Notes: generated by a model from the letters alone, not told the origin. A DNA stretch of 64,000 nucleotides from Brugia malayi (GCF_000002995.4 NW_025062477.1:12568696-12632695); one strand, 5' to 3'; positions 1 to 12,605 are shown, counted from the stretch's first letter. A program made the numbers and translations.

Positions 1-973
1 AATTAATACAAAAATGATATTTTCAATTTCTAAACAATTACATAATTGTATGGATGAAATGTTTGATATGCTTCAATAAAAAGGGAGAGAAAGAGAGAGA
101 GAGAGAAAAAAAGAAAAAGAAAAAATGGGAGAGGAATAAATTTGTTATACAAAAATGAAAGCAGAGAAAGGGAGAGAGAGAGAGAGAAAAAAAAAGATTT
201 TTCGTTTCTTTTATTTTCTTTTGAAAAATTATCATTACAACAAATCATCGTGTTTTTTCACTTATTTAATGCTTTTTCTTTTTCAATGATGAGCGAAATT
301 GATTTCTGATTTAATTATGAATTCAATTAATATTGTTCTAACTGCTAAATAATTAAATTAATTTGATGAATTAGCAATCAATTAAACTGATTTTGTTAGC
401 AAATGGAATAGTTTCTTCACTGAAAATTTTGATCACTGCATGTTATTATTATTATTGGTTATATTATTTTTAACAATTAGATTAATTATTAATGGAGGAA
501 AAATATTATTAATTTTCAAATTCAAATGTGACTTTTGAAATTTTCGTCACATTTTTTTAGATCCTGAGGTCTCAACAAAATGACGCAGAAAGATAATAAA
601 TAACTGAGTAATTAAGTGCGACTAATAATTGTATTGACAATTGACATGTTAGAAATTAATAAATTGAGAAATGATGTTACAATTTTAAATATTTAAATAT
701 TCATTTCATTTGTTAATATAAATCACAGGCCAAGACTAACAATGTTTAAATGAATCATATTGTTACTTTTCTATCTTCAAAAATAATTTCCCTTTAAGGT
801 AATGTTTGTAATTTGAAAAAAGAAATTTCCAAAATTAAAAAATAAAAAAAATTTGATTTTTTTGATTCATTCAATTTTTTTTATTTTAAAATTTCATATT
901 TTATTCAGCAAGCATATTGTTATGAGCACGTTACTAACTAATATGGTCACAATTATTCTAATTTAAAAATATG

Positions 974-1210
974 GAATAGTAATAGTGATTAGTGATGGTA
1001 ATAATGATGATTACAACAATGGTAATAGTGATGATAGTGGGAGTAATGATAATAGTAATGATGATGACGATGGTGGTGATGATAATGATTAGTGATAGTA
1101 CTGGTATGATGGTGATAGTGATAATGATTAGTACGATAATGAGTGATGTTGATAGTAGCAAAAGTAATGATGATGACGATGGTAGCGATGGTAATAGTGA
1201 TGGTGATTAA
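974..1210. repeat. Degenerate GTAATGATGATAGT array
   Basis: Trinucleotide-like repeat of GTR/ATG/ATA units. Open frames on both strands are repeat-encoded (Met/Ile/Val or Ile/Thr) and not genes. Confidence 0.8.
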
Positions 1211-1260
1211 GGTGGAGGTGCATCATCATTATTCATTTGGAAGAGTTAATGACATTATCA

Positions 1261-1332
1261 TTAGTCGAACATTTTAGACATAATGATTAAAAGACTTGCA
1301 AAAACTCTCTTCGGTACTTTGGAGGACGTTAA
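1261..1332 (-). CDS. Candidate alternative last exon
   Basis: The minus strand carries a clean TTTTGTGTTTCAG acceptor. It is followed by 23 codons in phase 0 (LTSSKVPKRVFASLLIIMSK, then MFD) and a TAA stop. Phase 0 matches the end of the exon at 1910, so it could serve as a last exon about 0.6 kb downstream. No strong AATAAA follows closely, and the alternative is that the main transcript continues off the left edge of the window. It could be a cryptic site in AT-rich intron sequence. Confidence 0.3.
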   Translation of the reverse strand, partial: LTSSKVPKRVFASLLIIMSKMFD

Positions 1333-1909
1333 CTGAAACACAAAATATTGTTGTTCCAACAAGTTATTAATTAAATAAAATGAAAAGAATGACAGCAAAA
1401 AAAAAAAAAAAAAAGGAAAAAAAAACGAAATAAAGGGAAAGGAAGAGAAGAAAAGAAAAATTCCGAATAAAGAGAGGGAAAAAAATCAATTTGGGCCAAA
1501 CTTTGTATTAAATTATTTAATTCATCATTTATTCTTTTCAATTTAATTTTATGCTATTGTTGAAATTTTGTTTTTGCCTTCTTCTTTTCTGAATTTAAAA
1601 ATAAATAAATAAAATGAGAATGAAAAAAAAAAAAAAAAACAAAATGATATACATAAAAGATATTAAAAATTGTATAAACTAGCATTTATAAAACTTTTTT
1701 AAAAAGAAACATTATAATTTCTTTGTCAAACAAATGGAAGGGAGAAAAGAGAAAGAGAGAGAGAGTGAAAAAGAAAGAAGAATATATGAAAAGTGAAATT
1801 ATTTTACAATGTTATCAGTTATTTTATTTTTATTACAATTTTGATTCAAAATAATTTTTTTATTACTTGTTTTTATAAACAAGTAATTAGCAAAAAAAAA
1901 AAAACTTAC

Positions 1910-2191
1910 TGCAGGATGTAAACCGGGATAAATGGCAGGAAAAGGAAGTGCACCTTGAGCCATAGCTGCCCTGAATGCAGCTTCATGTTCCATTGGATGC
2001 GGAAAACCGGCTAAACCACCGGGTGTCAGCAGTGGTCCACTGGCATTCAAAAATCTCGTCGTATCACCGCCACCACCACCCATTTCATCAGCATTATTAC
2101 TACTTATTGAGGTTGCAACCGGAACATTACCAACTAATGTTGATGGTTGTTCCGTTTTAACCGGTGTAGACGGTTGTGAGGCAGCCAGCAA
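1910..2191 (-). CDS. Internal exon of a low-complexity, transcription-factor-like protein
   Basis: A 282-nt exon of exactly 94 codons in phase 0. On the minus strand it is preceded by a TTTATTACAG acceptor and followed by a GTAAGT donor. It begins LLAASQPSTPVKTEQPST, passes through a Gly run in MGGGGGDTTRF, and ends with GFPHPMEHEAAF, ALPFPAIYPGLHPA. Base composition is far less A/T-rich than the flanks and codon use is natural. VKTE fits the sumoylation consensus (hydrophobic-K-x-E) common in transcription factors. The Ala/Gly/Pro/Ser-rich, disordered character is usual for N-terminal or linker parts of developmental regulators. There is a faint resemblance to the Ala/Pro-rich N terminus of TBX2/3-type T-box proteins, too weak for a symbol. 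No DNA-binding domain is visible; downstream exons would lie left of the window. The exon is well supported, the family is not. Confidence 0.7.
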
Positions 2192-3115
2192 CTGTAATAA
2201 ATTGAAAATAACAATTCAAATATATACACAAATATTTTCTTTTTAAATATTATAAATTTTAATTTGAAATTCCTTAATAAAAATAAAATTTATAACTTAA
2301 TTTAGAGCTCTTTTTTTTCTTCCTTTTTTTTCTAACCTTTAACCTTTTCCTTATCTTTCATCGTTTCCTTTTCTCATTGTTTGAAAAGCAAACATACGAT
2401 TAAAATGTACAGAAGAAGAAGAAAAATGAAAACTTACTCGTAAAATATTTAGCATTTCAAGTTGATAAAAATTCGTTTCTTCTCTTTATCTATTAAATTT
2501 ATTCAAAATTTTTCCTTTTTCCTTTTTTTTCTGATTAAAATAATAAATGAATAAAAATAGATGAAAAAAATAGAAGGAAATATTTGAAGTAGAAAATTAA
2601 TCTGCTATAAATATGAATAACTTATTATGAACTTCTTATAATTAAATTAATTAAAAAGAATAAATCAATTTTAAATACAAAACAAAAACAAATACCAAAA
2701 GAAAAAAGGAAAATAGAAAAACGACGACAAAAAAAATATGAGTAAATAATTATTACTATTTCTATTTATATCACTACTATTGTTATAAATTAATTAACAA
2801 AATTTACTCCTACTCTTTTGTTCCACCTATTATTTTTACTACTTATTACTTTTACCTTTACTACTTACAAACTACTCATTATTACTAGTTAAAAACAGAA
2901 ACACAACAGATTAACTGACTAAAACTAAGCTTTTCTATACAATATGGCATTATTTATATAGATATTTATGAACGAACAAAAAAAAAAAAAAAAAAAAAAG
3001 AAAAAAAAAGGAAGAAAGGAAGAGTTTCTTTGGAAAATGAATTTATGCCGAACAGAATGGATAGTTTTGGATAGTTAGATTGATGATAGGTATATATATA
3101 TTGTTGTTGACACAC

Positions 3116-3157
3116 CTGAGCATTGAATGCAGCTGCTGCCGCCGGATTGAATGCCAT
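3116..3157 (-). CDS. Upstream (possibly first coding) exon of the same minus-strand gene
   Basis: On the minus strand an ATG in the context CGCGGATGG opens MAFNPAAAAAFNAQ and runs into a CAG|GTGTGT donor after 14 codons. It ends in phase 0, matching the phase-0 start of the 94-codon exon at 2191-1910, so the joined reading is FNAQ+LLAASQ. Upstream bases (AAACAG at about 3183 and TTCAG at about 3168) could act as acceptors, which would make the exon longer and the ATG internal. Both would fit a preceding exon that ends with two spare bases. A CAA/CAG-rich stretch further upstream (about 3340-3425) may be 5' UTR. The poly-alanine run is typical of homeodomain or T-box regulators. The phase agreement between the two exons is the main support. 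Confidence 0.6.
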
Positions 3158-3338
3158 CCGCGATTTGCTGAAGTTGTTGTTTCTGTTTGATGATGATGGT
3201 GGTGATGTTGATGATAATGATGATGATGGTGTGATAATAATAGTAATAATGAGGTAATATCGAAGAAAATGATAAGAAATATTTGGGAGATATTATGCAG
3301 TTTATATTCAGTTAAATAATCGTCACCAATTGTTGCTG

Positions 3339-3420
3339 CTGTCACCAGCTGTTATTGATGCTACTGCTGTTGTTGTTGTTGTTATTGTTTTTGTTGTTGT
3401 TGCTGTCAGTAATATTGGTG
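3339..3420. repeat. TTG/CAA trinucleotide repeat
   Basis: Interrupted (TTG)n with TTA and CTG variants. On the minus strand it reads CAA/CAG and could be 5' UTR or a poly-Asn/Gln stretch just upstream of the MAFNP exon. In-frame stops argue against long coding use. Confidence 0.7.
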
Positions 3421-4443
3421 TTGAATGCTATCAGTGAATTAAAATGATAGCAGATAATGATGATGGTAGTGATAGTGATAGTGTTGTTGAAGATAATATT
3501 GTTGAAGATAAGAAATGATAATAGAAAGCGAAAATGTTGCTATTGATAAGGTTAGCAGTAGTAGCAATGGCAACCAAATATATGATAATAAAAATTAATT
3601 TTCTGATAAAAAAGGTTTTTTCCTGAAATAAACCTGAAATTAAAAAAAAATATGACATTTGTAGCAATATTTTTTAAAAAAAATGGAGAAAAAAACGACG
3701 TTTTAACTTACAATATCAAATTAAATGTAAATAAATCATAAATAAGCAAAATAAACAAATAAATAAATAATAAATTTGCAAATATTATTAAACATATGAT
3801 TGATATGATTCAACAATATTATTATTTCTACTATTTTATATAAAAGTTATTGTTGATTAAATTTCAAATATAATTTATCTGTTCGTTAAATAAAAGTTTT
3901 AAAAGAAAAAATTTTTATTTTATTTATTTTTTTATATATAAAAAATTAAAATACACCAAGAGATTTTTTTTTTTTTTTAAAAAAAAAAGGAATAATACTA
4001 ATAATTATACATTTAACAAATTATTTGTATAAAATGTATGAAACATAATGAAACTATTTGTGTTTCTGTAATGTACTAATGTAACAAATGAAATTAATAA
4101 TGTCTAACAAAAAGAAAAATTTCTTAAAATGAAAAAAAAAATGAAAAATAACGCAACAGCAATTTGTTTGATAAAAACATGATGTTCATCGACATGCTAA
4201 CAGGTTTCTTGACGTTTGTACCCGATATATATATATGGTTGATTTTTAGTTGATAATAATGATTGAAAAAAAAAAAAAATGAGAGATGATGAACAAACTG
4301 GGTAAGATTGTCGGATGAGAAGAGAAAAGTGATCATTGTTGAATGTTGTGTAATTATTGAATTGCATTAAAAAAAAAAGTAACGAATTCAAAGTTGGAAA
4401 TGATTAAATAAGTTGTTCAACTGTAAAGTACAAATATATTGTT

Positions 4444-4482
<39 letters not shown>

Positions 4483-5399
4483 GAGAATTAGTTTATTGAT
4501 GAAAAAATTTGTTAGTAAATAATAAATATATATTGCCGCAATTATTATGCATTATTATTATTATTTTCATTGTTGGTAAATTGATTAATTTTTTTGAAAT
4601 ATATGACAAATTTCAATTTTTTTTTTTAACAAAATAAAGTAATGTCATTTTTCCATTTGTTTTTTTTTTTTTTTTTATAGCTCATATATTGTGTATTATA
4701 ATAGCTATTTACTAAAGAATTGAAGGGAAATTAAAAATGGCTCAAATTTGCAATTGAAAATAGTGATAAAGTGGAGAGGATGATTAAACAATTGAATGAC
4801 TAAATGAGTAAATATTTTATGATGATCATTTCAGACTTTAATGGTATTAGTTATAGAATTTGACTACTTTTGTTAGTAATTCAAAATAAATAATTAATTA
4901 GTGAATAGAATTAAAATGGTATTTGAAAAAATCTTCAAAAGATTAGGTAAGCAAAAAGAGATAAATCGTGTGAAATACACTTTGGCTATTTCTGACGAAA
5001 CAAGATAAACAGAAACGTCTGAAGCTTTTAAATTAAACAAAAAAAAAAGTAATAATAATAACGCTTAACAAATTTGAACATTAAATTTTCTTTTTTTTTT
5101 TACTCATTTTTTTTTTTTTTTTTTTTGCTGAAATTATTAAATTCATACCTTCTAGTTTATTCTATTCACTTTTATACTTTTGTATATATTGATAAAATTT
5201 TATCTTTTTATCTATCATTATATTTATCTATACTTCTTAGCTGAAATTAATTCATTTTTAAATTTAATACTCATATATTTTATTATGATTCTCATTTATT
5301 CTTTTCCTATTTAATGATAATTAATTATACTTATATTGTTAACTAGGTTATCGTCTTTCTGTTCCGATCATGTAATATATGTCTTTGATACGTTAATAA

Positions 5400-5564
5400 A
5401 ACGTGAAATGTAAAAATGTAAAAATTGTCATAGTTGCTGATCCAGTTGATCAGTATCAGTCGCTATGCCATCATCAATCAACACAACGAATCATTCATTT
5501 CTATCTGGTAATTGGATTTCTGCGCGCAATTTACCCGACTGTACCATCTAAATTGAAGCGGTAA
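5400..5564 (+). other. GC-richer island with a 54-codon open frame
   Basis: A stretch with several CpG dinucleotides stands out from AT-rich spacer. The plus strand is open for 54 codons without a Met (VIVADPVDQYQSLCHHQSTQ, ending GFLRAIYPTVPSKLKR). The minus strand has TTCAATTTAG followed by ATGGTACAGTCGG and a GTAAAT donor, a possible five-residue first exon (MVQSG) of the minus-strand gene. It could be an exon on either strand or a promoter/enhancer of the neighbouring regulator gene. Confidence 0.3.
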
Positions 5565-5869
5565 ATGTCAGTCAAATAAATGAACATAATTAAACGGTAC
5601 AATATGAAGAGAATGAAGATAACAAGGAAGAATTAAACAAATTTATTAAAATTGTTGTTATTGTTATTATTACTTTTCTTTTTTTTTTTTTTAATAAAGA
5701 GTAAGGAAGCGGAAAAGATAACAAGAAAGGGAATAAAACAGAGAGAGAGAGAGAGGGGGAGAAATAAAAAAAAAGGAAAAAGAAAGATTGAAATGAAATG
5801 GTCGATAGTGATGAAAAAAAGATGGTGAATTTATAGCACTACAACCCGCAAAGATTGTCATCATACAAC

Positions 5870-5970
5870 CACTGACTCACTAACTAACTAATTGACTGAT
5901 TGACTGACTAACTGATTGACTGATTGACTGACTGACCGATTAACTAATCGACTGATTGAATGATTTGATG
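5870..5970. repeat. ACTGATTG-type degenerate tetranucleotide repeat
   Basis: About 100 bp of GACTGATT/ACTAACTA units, imperfect. No coding frame of interest. Confidence 0.8.
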
Positions 5971-6224
5971 AGAATGTAAGAATATTGTCATTATGTTGTA
6001 ACAACAATCAAGCATTATCAATGTAATATGCTTGATAAAGTTATGTTTAACAAATATGCGCTCGAATTTTTTTTTTTTATTTTTTTTTTTTAACAACAAT
6101 CGAAATGAGATTAAAAAAAAAAAAAAAAAAAAAGAAAGGTTAAACGTATATAAGTATGGATAGTAAAATAATCCATAATGATGATATGATACGGAATGGA
6201 ATGAATGCAAATTTGAGGACAGTT

Positions 6225-6895
6225 AAATAATAACAGTAATAATAATAATGATTATATCAATAGGGAAGAATGAAGGCAACTTTACAAAAGATTAATGATG
6301 ATAATAATGTGGAATTGAATGGAAAATATAATCTTTATCAAGGTTAAATAATGATGCGAAATCGAATGAAGGTGAAATTTTTGAGAATTTTAATAAATAA
6401 TGATGATAATAATATTGAAAGATAAAAATGAAAATAATTTTCTAATGAGACTGAATGTGATAATGATGATGACGCGGAACGAAACAAGGGCATAAACTTT
6501 TAGTGTGATTAGTAGTGATAATAATGCTACAAAATAGAATAAAAGAGTAATTTTTAAGGAAACTAATAATAAGTAGTAATAATAATGGCAATATATTAGT
6601 GATAAAAATAATAACAAAATGATAATAATGATAATGACGATGATAGTAATATTAATTATAATATAAATAATAATAGTAATAGTAATAAAACGGAATATTA
6701 GTTATTATAATAACAGCTGATAATAATAATAATAACTAACAATAATAGTTAATAACAATAATAACATTAATAATAATAATAGCTAACATAATTGTGGTAT
6801 TAATAACAGTGGTATTAATAATAACTAATAACAATAATAATAAAATGATGATAATGATAATGACAATTATGATGATAATGATGATGATGATACGG
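6225..6895. repeat. ATA/ATG/AAC trinucleotide-rich spacer
   Basis: Long interrupted stretches of TAATAATAATG, AATAACAATAATAAC and GATGATAATGATG. It lies between the candidate exon at 7021 and the main minus-strand exons and would be intronic if that exon is real. No gene seen. Confidence 0.7.
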
Positions 6896-7020
6896 AACGG
6901 AATGAAGAGAATTTTCTCGTATGAAGAGAAATGATTGTTTAGAAGTTGACGGATAGATGTAAGCGTGGCAAATGGTGTGGGTTTTGTTCGACAACACTCC
7001 CTCCCTCCCCTTTCCCCTAC

Positions 7021-7092
7021 CCCTGTTGAATTGCTTGTCGAACACGTTGTTCACGAATGTTTCGAGATAGGTGGTCGATGGTTGGAGCTGGG
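7021..7092 (-). CDS. Candidate upstream exon, charged helical segment
   Basis: A GC-richer minus-strand stretch is bounded by a TTACCGATCAG acceptor and a GGG|GTAGGG donor. The frame reading PAPTIDHLSRNIREQRVRQA has mainly A or T in third codon positions, as do the secure exons of the window. The competing frame (QLQPSTTYLETFVNNVFDKQ) has mostly G or C there and is less likely. The exon would end with two spare bases, which fits the one-base lead needed to enter the MAFNP exon 3.9 kb downstream. The segment is arginine/glutamine-rich and probably helical. On the plus strand an ORF also runs into a strong GTAAGA donor at 7100, so the coding strand is not certain. Confidence 0.35.
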
Positions 7093-8394
7093 CTGATCGG
7101 TAAGAAAATGAAGGTGGAGAAAGAGGGGAAAGGAAAAAGGGAGGGGAGAGGAGGGGACAAAAATGGTGAAGGGTATTCATCAATGGATAGTCAAGTCCCC
7201 TTTACCTCCCACTTCCCCTCTGTTCCCCGTCATTCGAATATTTGAGGCCAACCCATTTCAATAACTCCACCTATCATTATCTCTGCACCTTCACTGGGTA
7301 ATATCAATTTACCCGCCCTCATTTGGGTTGGGCCTATTTGTTCAACAATTCCGCCTTATCCAAACTACTCGTTTTTCATCTTAACTCATATATCATATCA
7401 ATATCCTAAAATTTTACCTATTAATCCATTAAGATAACTCTCTCTCTCTCTCTTTCTTTTAGAGGCAGAAGTTAGAGGGAAGGCGGAGTTTGACAGATGA
7501 ACAGAGAGAAGGAGAGAGAGAGAGAGAAAGAATGAAAGCGAAAGAGCAAAAACTTGTTGTTATTGGATGTTTGATACGGTAGCTACCAAGTGCTAAGTAT
7601 AATGTTCCCATTTTTACATTTTGTTTATGTCAACTTTACATGATAATAATAATAATTATAGTGAGTGTGACTAACACTGATAATATATTGATGATAGTGA
7701 TAATATTATCATAGAAAATGAAAAATAACGTAATGGTGAAAATAAGTAATAACAATAATGATAATTGGAATAGTTATAAACTTTGATAATATTGATATGT
7801 GATCATGACGATGACAATGATAACAGTTAATATATTTTATCAGCAGTGATAGTGATGGTGACATAATTGTAATTATGAAAATAGCTGTTAGAATAAACTA
7901 ATTGGTGATTAAATAATATTTTACTTAATAAAAAAATTTTGATTATGTACATAGTTTATAAATTAACATATATTTCAATCTTTTCTAGAGATATTATTTA
8001 TAATGTCGCATTCGTAATTCCATTTATCATTATTATCCGAGTAGTAAGTTAATCAAAATTATTTTATTGATAATAATTACTAATTAATAATGTGATTAAA
8101 ATTTCATTTCCTTCTTTCATTATTAAAAATTTCACTCATTTATGCGCTTTTATATCAAAAATAAAAATAAATGAAATTTGCTTAATAATTTTAAGTGTTT
8201 AAAATTATATATATAAATTCATGATAGAGAATGAGAACGAGAGAGTGAGTGAGAGAAAAAGAAAAAGTGGATGATTTACGTAATATGCGTACGTAAATAC
8301 GTAAATCTATCAATACTATATCATTTATTGCCTATCAAAGTGTACATTCAATATTAAATTGAGAGAAATGAAATGTTTGTTTTAGAATGAAATA

Positions 8395-8472
8395 ACTCTT
8401 TCTCCTTCTTTCCCTCTCTCTTTCTCTTTCTCCTTCTTTCCCTCTCTCTTTCTCTTTCTCTCTCTCTCCTGC
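8395..8472. repeat. CT-rich tandem repeat, 29-bp unit twice
   Basis: TCTCCTTCTTTCCCTCTCTC followed by TTTCTCTTT occurs twice in direct tandem, then plain (CT)n. Confidence 0.7.
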
Positions 8473-8544
8473 TTCTTCTCTTCCTTTTGTCTACAATGAA
8501 ATGATATATTCATTAATGATATACTTATACAATTATGTATTTTA

Positions 8545-8660
8545 CATATAATATAATATGATATAACATAACATAATATAATATAATATAAAATAATATA
8601 ATATATTATAATAAAATATGAAATAATATAATATAAAATAAAATAAAATAATATAAAATA
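8545..8660. repeat. ATAATATAAT array
   Basis: Interrupted (TAATA)n/(TAAAA)n pentanucleotide-like array. It is entirely A/T apart from a few G and C bases. Confidence 0.8.
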
Positions 8661-8806
8661 TCTGTAATAGAAGCAGTCCGAGACATATGTTCATTATATG
8701 TTTTTCGAAGCAGATGTTTTCACATTCCACATAGAACCATTAAAAAAAAAAAAAATCTTCCGTTGATTGATATGGCAGCTAAAATTATTTACACGAACTG
8801 ATACAT

Positions 8807-8866
8807 TACATACATACACATACAGATACACACATACACACATACATTTATATATATATTTACATA
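8807..8866. repeat. TACA/CATA microsatellite
   Basis: (CATA)n with CACA and TATA variants, the minus-strand counterpart of the TATG arrays elsewhere in the window. Confidence 0.75.
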
Positions 8867-9210
8867 TTTTAATATTGACTGAATAGATCAAAGCGGGGGA
8901 AGATGAGAGGAAGCCGAGAATGAGAACGAGAATAAAAAGAAAATTAACAAAATAAATAAATGAATAAAATGGATTGGATATTTTCATTTATTATTTCGAA
9001 ATTAATTGGAAAAAAAAATTTTTTTTTTTATTTTTCTTATTTACATTTAAATAGCATAAACCATTTTTTTTTTTTTTTTTTTGGTTTTCATCATTAATTG
9101 TTATCATTTTTATTATTTATCATTTAAAATAAAAGAAAAAAAAAAGGTTTTTTCTTCCTTATTTTGTTTGTTTTTTTTTTTTTTTCTCGTACATAAATTT
9201 TATATAATAT

Positions 9211-9400
9211 TGTTGACAATAAGTTTTATCATTGTTAATAATAAGCTTTGAATAAACTTATATTTACAATAGGTATATATAAACAAATGTGAAAGTTTTT
9301 ACAAAAAAACTTATTGCTGATAATAAGTTTTATCATTGCTTGCTAATAATAAGCTTCGAATGAACATATATTTGTAATAAATACATATAAACATATAAGA
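9211..9400. repeat. Diverged direct repeat, period about 104 bp
   Basis: Two copies share AATAAGTTTTATCATTG, TAATAATAAGCTT, GAAT.AAC.TATATTT and TATATAAACA in the same order, at 9211-9300 and 9314-9400. It is non-coding. Confidence 0.6.
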
Positions 9401-12400
9401 AGATTTTTTTTTTTTTTTTAAAAAAAAAAAGGAAGAAAATAAAATATATAATAGTTTAAAGAGAAAAGGGAGAAAAAAAAAAAGAGGAATTTTAAATTGT
9501 AATTCTTAGCTTGAAATTTAATATCTAACTTTTTCACTCTTTCAACATTTTTCTCATTTTCATTTTTTTTATTTTATCTTCCTGGGAAATTTGTGATGAT
9601 TTATGTTTACATTTTGCTATTAGTACTAGTCACTGTTATTATTATTATTATCATTACTACTACCACTGCTGCTTTAGCATTTCATGAAGAATATTAAAAA
9701 ATTTTTTACGAATCATTATATTTTAACAGCAAAAAAGTGATATCGATTTAAAATTGTTAATAATATGAACGAAAATAAAAATGGAATTAGATGGGAATGA
9801 ATTTTCTTCAAAAATTATATGCTTTAGAGAACAATTTTACATGAAAATTACATATAACGTGTAGGATTTTAAAAATAATTTATTATTTTGAATAGTTTTT
9901 TTTTTTTTTTCTTTTTCCTTTTTTCTTTCTTTTTTTTTTTTGCTTCTCTTTGGCACCCATTTTCGAAATATTTTTGCTTAAACCATAGAAAGAAAGAGAT
10001 TTAGCGGATCATAAAAGGTGAAATTGGTTAGAAAAGTGAAATTTCATTGATTCATTCAATGATAGCATTTCAATTTTGCTAGGCACTTATTTGTTTATTC
10101 TAATTTAAATTTTTTTTTTTTTTTGTTTTTTTTGGGCAAATAAATTTTGAAGTTATTTGTGTATGAATGCATGAATATGAACTAAATAAATGTTATTTAG
10201 CCAAAAAAAAAAAAAACATGAAAACTTCCTTTTTTCGTTGCGTTGCAACATTGCTTAGAACCTTTTTTTTTGTATAATTGCAATTAACTAATTAATATCA
10301 ATTAAAATTGGCATATTGATTCACTTTCTTAACTTTCTCAATTAATTTTGTTAATTCTTAAATATTTTTAATCAATTACCGTAATTATTTTGTATTTAAT
10401 TTAAAGGGAATCTTTTTCTGTTCCTCATTTTAATGCATAAAATGATTGATATTGTTGATAAAACCTTTAGAATTTCGCATCTATCACTAGCTCGTAATTA
10501 GCAATTAATAGTACTAATAATAAAAGAATTAATGAAGTAATTACAATTACTAATATGCACTTAAAACTCAATCATTTTATGATATATTAAATTTAATTGA
10601 ATAAAAACTATTTTAAAATATATACTTATAAAAAACAATTGTAACAAAATCGTATGTACTTCGTTATTTGCCATTTTATAAGAAAAATTCTATTAAAAAA
10701 TATTAATACATAATGATATAATACGAATATATAAATGTTAAAGTGGAAAAAAGAATATTTGGATTGAAATGATTTGATAGAAATGATTAATCCAATCATT
10801 TAATTAAAAATTATTTTTCATCAGTTTTAGCTTACGCAACGATATAAAATTGTTGTTTCTAAAAATCTATTTTTTTTTTTAAGTTTCATAAACATTTGAA
10901 ATTTATAGAAAAACAATTTTAGAATATGACAAAATGATTTAGTAATAATAATAACATATAAAATATGAATAAAAAGTATTATATAAAAATTTCATATATT
11001 TACCCTATGCATATGTTACTGTAAATTAAGAAAAATAGAAATGAAATGAACAAATGGTTATGGTAGGAAGGTAAGATTAAATATTAATAATTGTTATTTA
11101 AAATTCTCGTTTTTATCTAATATAATAATGAAATGAAATTTTTATTATGTATGCATATATTTATATTTTTAATATTTGTTAACTATTTTATTTTGTAACA
11201 ATGCTATAGAAAGAAAATAGTAAATTAATTAATTAACAAAAAATTTGTTTAGAAATGAAAAAAGAAATTTTTTGAGAAAAATTATCTAATAACAAAGGTT
11301 ATCTCATAGATTTATACAAATATTTGGAATAAATATTAAAGTTCAATTGCAGTTCATTATTTACATATACATATATGCATTCTATATAAAGTACACAAAT
11401 TGAGAATTCAATTCATATTGTATTGTAAATGACATAAATTCCATCTCAAATATATTTTCCTTCCTTTTCATACCATTTAAAAAATTTTTTTGTCAACAAA
11501 TGAAAAATTTTTCCATTTAAAACATTTAAGGGAGCAATAATATTTTGCAAAAAAAAAAATTCCTTTTAAAAATAAAATGTTTTTAGAAAAAAAAAAGAAG
11601 AAAAAGAAGATTGCATTGTAAAAAAGGATAAACTGATAAATGATAAATGGAATAAAATGATAATTAATAGTTGAATAATATGATAGAATGAGAAAATTGA
11701 TATGGTTATAGATTAAATATTTAAGTAAATTAATGTTAGACTGTATGAATTAAGTAATAAAACTTAAGCATTAAATGGATAAATGAGAAAAAGCCAAAAA
11801 CAAAAGGAAAAATTGTATCATTAAAAAAACAGAAAAAAAAAGTCAAAGATATGAGTAATACTAACATAAAAAAGGTAAATTAATCAGTAGGAACAAGTTG
11901 TGAATTTAAATTTTCTAGTAAAAAATTATTTAATATTTATGAAAAAAAAAAAAAAAATCATTACAAATATCTTAATTTAATAACAAATTGTATCAGAGGA
12001 AAAAAGTAATTTTACTAAATTTTGAAAAGATCTTAAAAATATATTTTCTCAATTCTTTTTTTTACAACTAATTTTTTGTTATTCTTCTTTTAGAGAAAAA
12101 AAAAAGTTGACTAAAAAATTTAATTGTATGATAAAAAATGACAATAAAATGCCTGAACATAATGAAAATGATAATAAAATGCTTGATAAACACAATGATA
12201 AAAGTAAACAAAATAAATTCTGAAAATTTTGAAAAACTTTATAAAAAATTCGTCAAAATTTAATCATATTTTGATCAAATGTTAATAACATGCATAAATA
12301 TAAAATGCAATAAAATAAATTTGAACAATTTTTTACTCCAAAAAACGAAACTCTTCCTACTTTGAATGAAGCAACTATTATTGATGACCATTAATGTGAC

Positions 12401-12561
12401 AATAAGTTGATATTTCATCACTTTATCCATCAATAGATGAGATATATAAAGTTTAGATTTGAAATCTCTCCTTACTTCAATTTTCATTGATGATTACAAC
12501 TCTCTGATGTCTCAGCTAAAGAAGGTTAAGAGGATTAACTTCACAGAGATCAAACAAAAAT

Positions 12562-12605
12562 ATGACATCCTTTGAAGAAGCCGATAAATTAGACATCATA
12601 CACAG
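12562..12605 (+). CDS. Candidate first exon
   Basis: An ATG opens MTSFEEADKLDIIH and reaches a strong AG|GTATGA donor with two spare bases. An acceptor-like AACTTCACAG ends 17 bases before the ATG. The surrounding 12340-12660 is an island of higher complexity in AT-rich spacer. A second overlapping frame (SQLKKVKRINFTEIKQKYDI) is also open here, so the coding frame is undecided. No family is recognised. Confidence 0.25.

Larger units (their letters stand above)
7450..12340. other. Gene-free spacer
   Basis: AT-rich spacer with GA/CT and TAATA microsatellites, several A/T runs, the 104-bp direct repeat at 9.2 kb and no credible exon on either strand. Confidence 0.6.

Noticed and set aside
6815..7183. 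122-codon minus-strand frame containing QLQPSTTYLETFVNNVFDKQ
   Set aside because: Its ends are His/Tyr/Ile repeat translation and Pro/Ser from a purine tract. Its G/C-ending codons in the middle disagree with the secure exons; another frame of the same segment is kept as the exon candidate.
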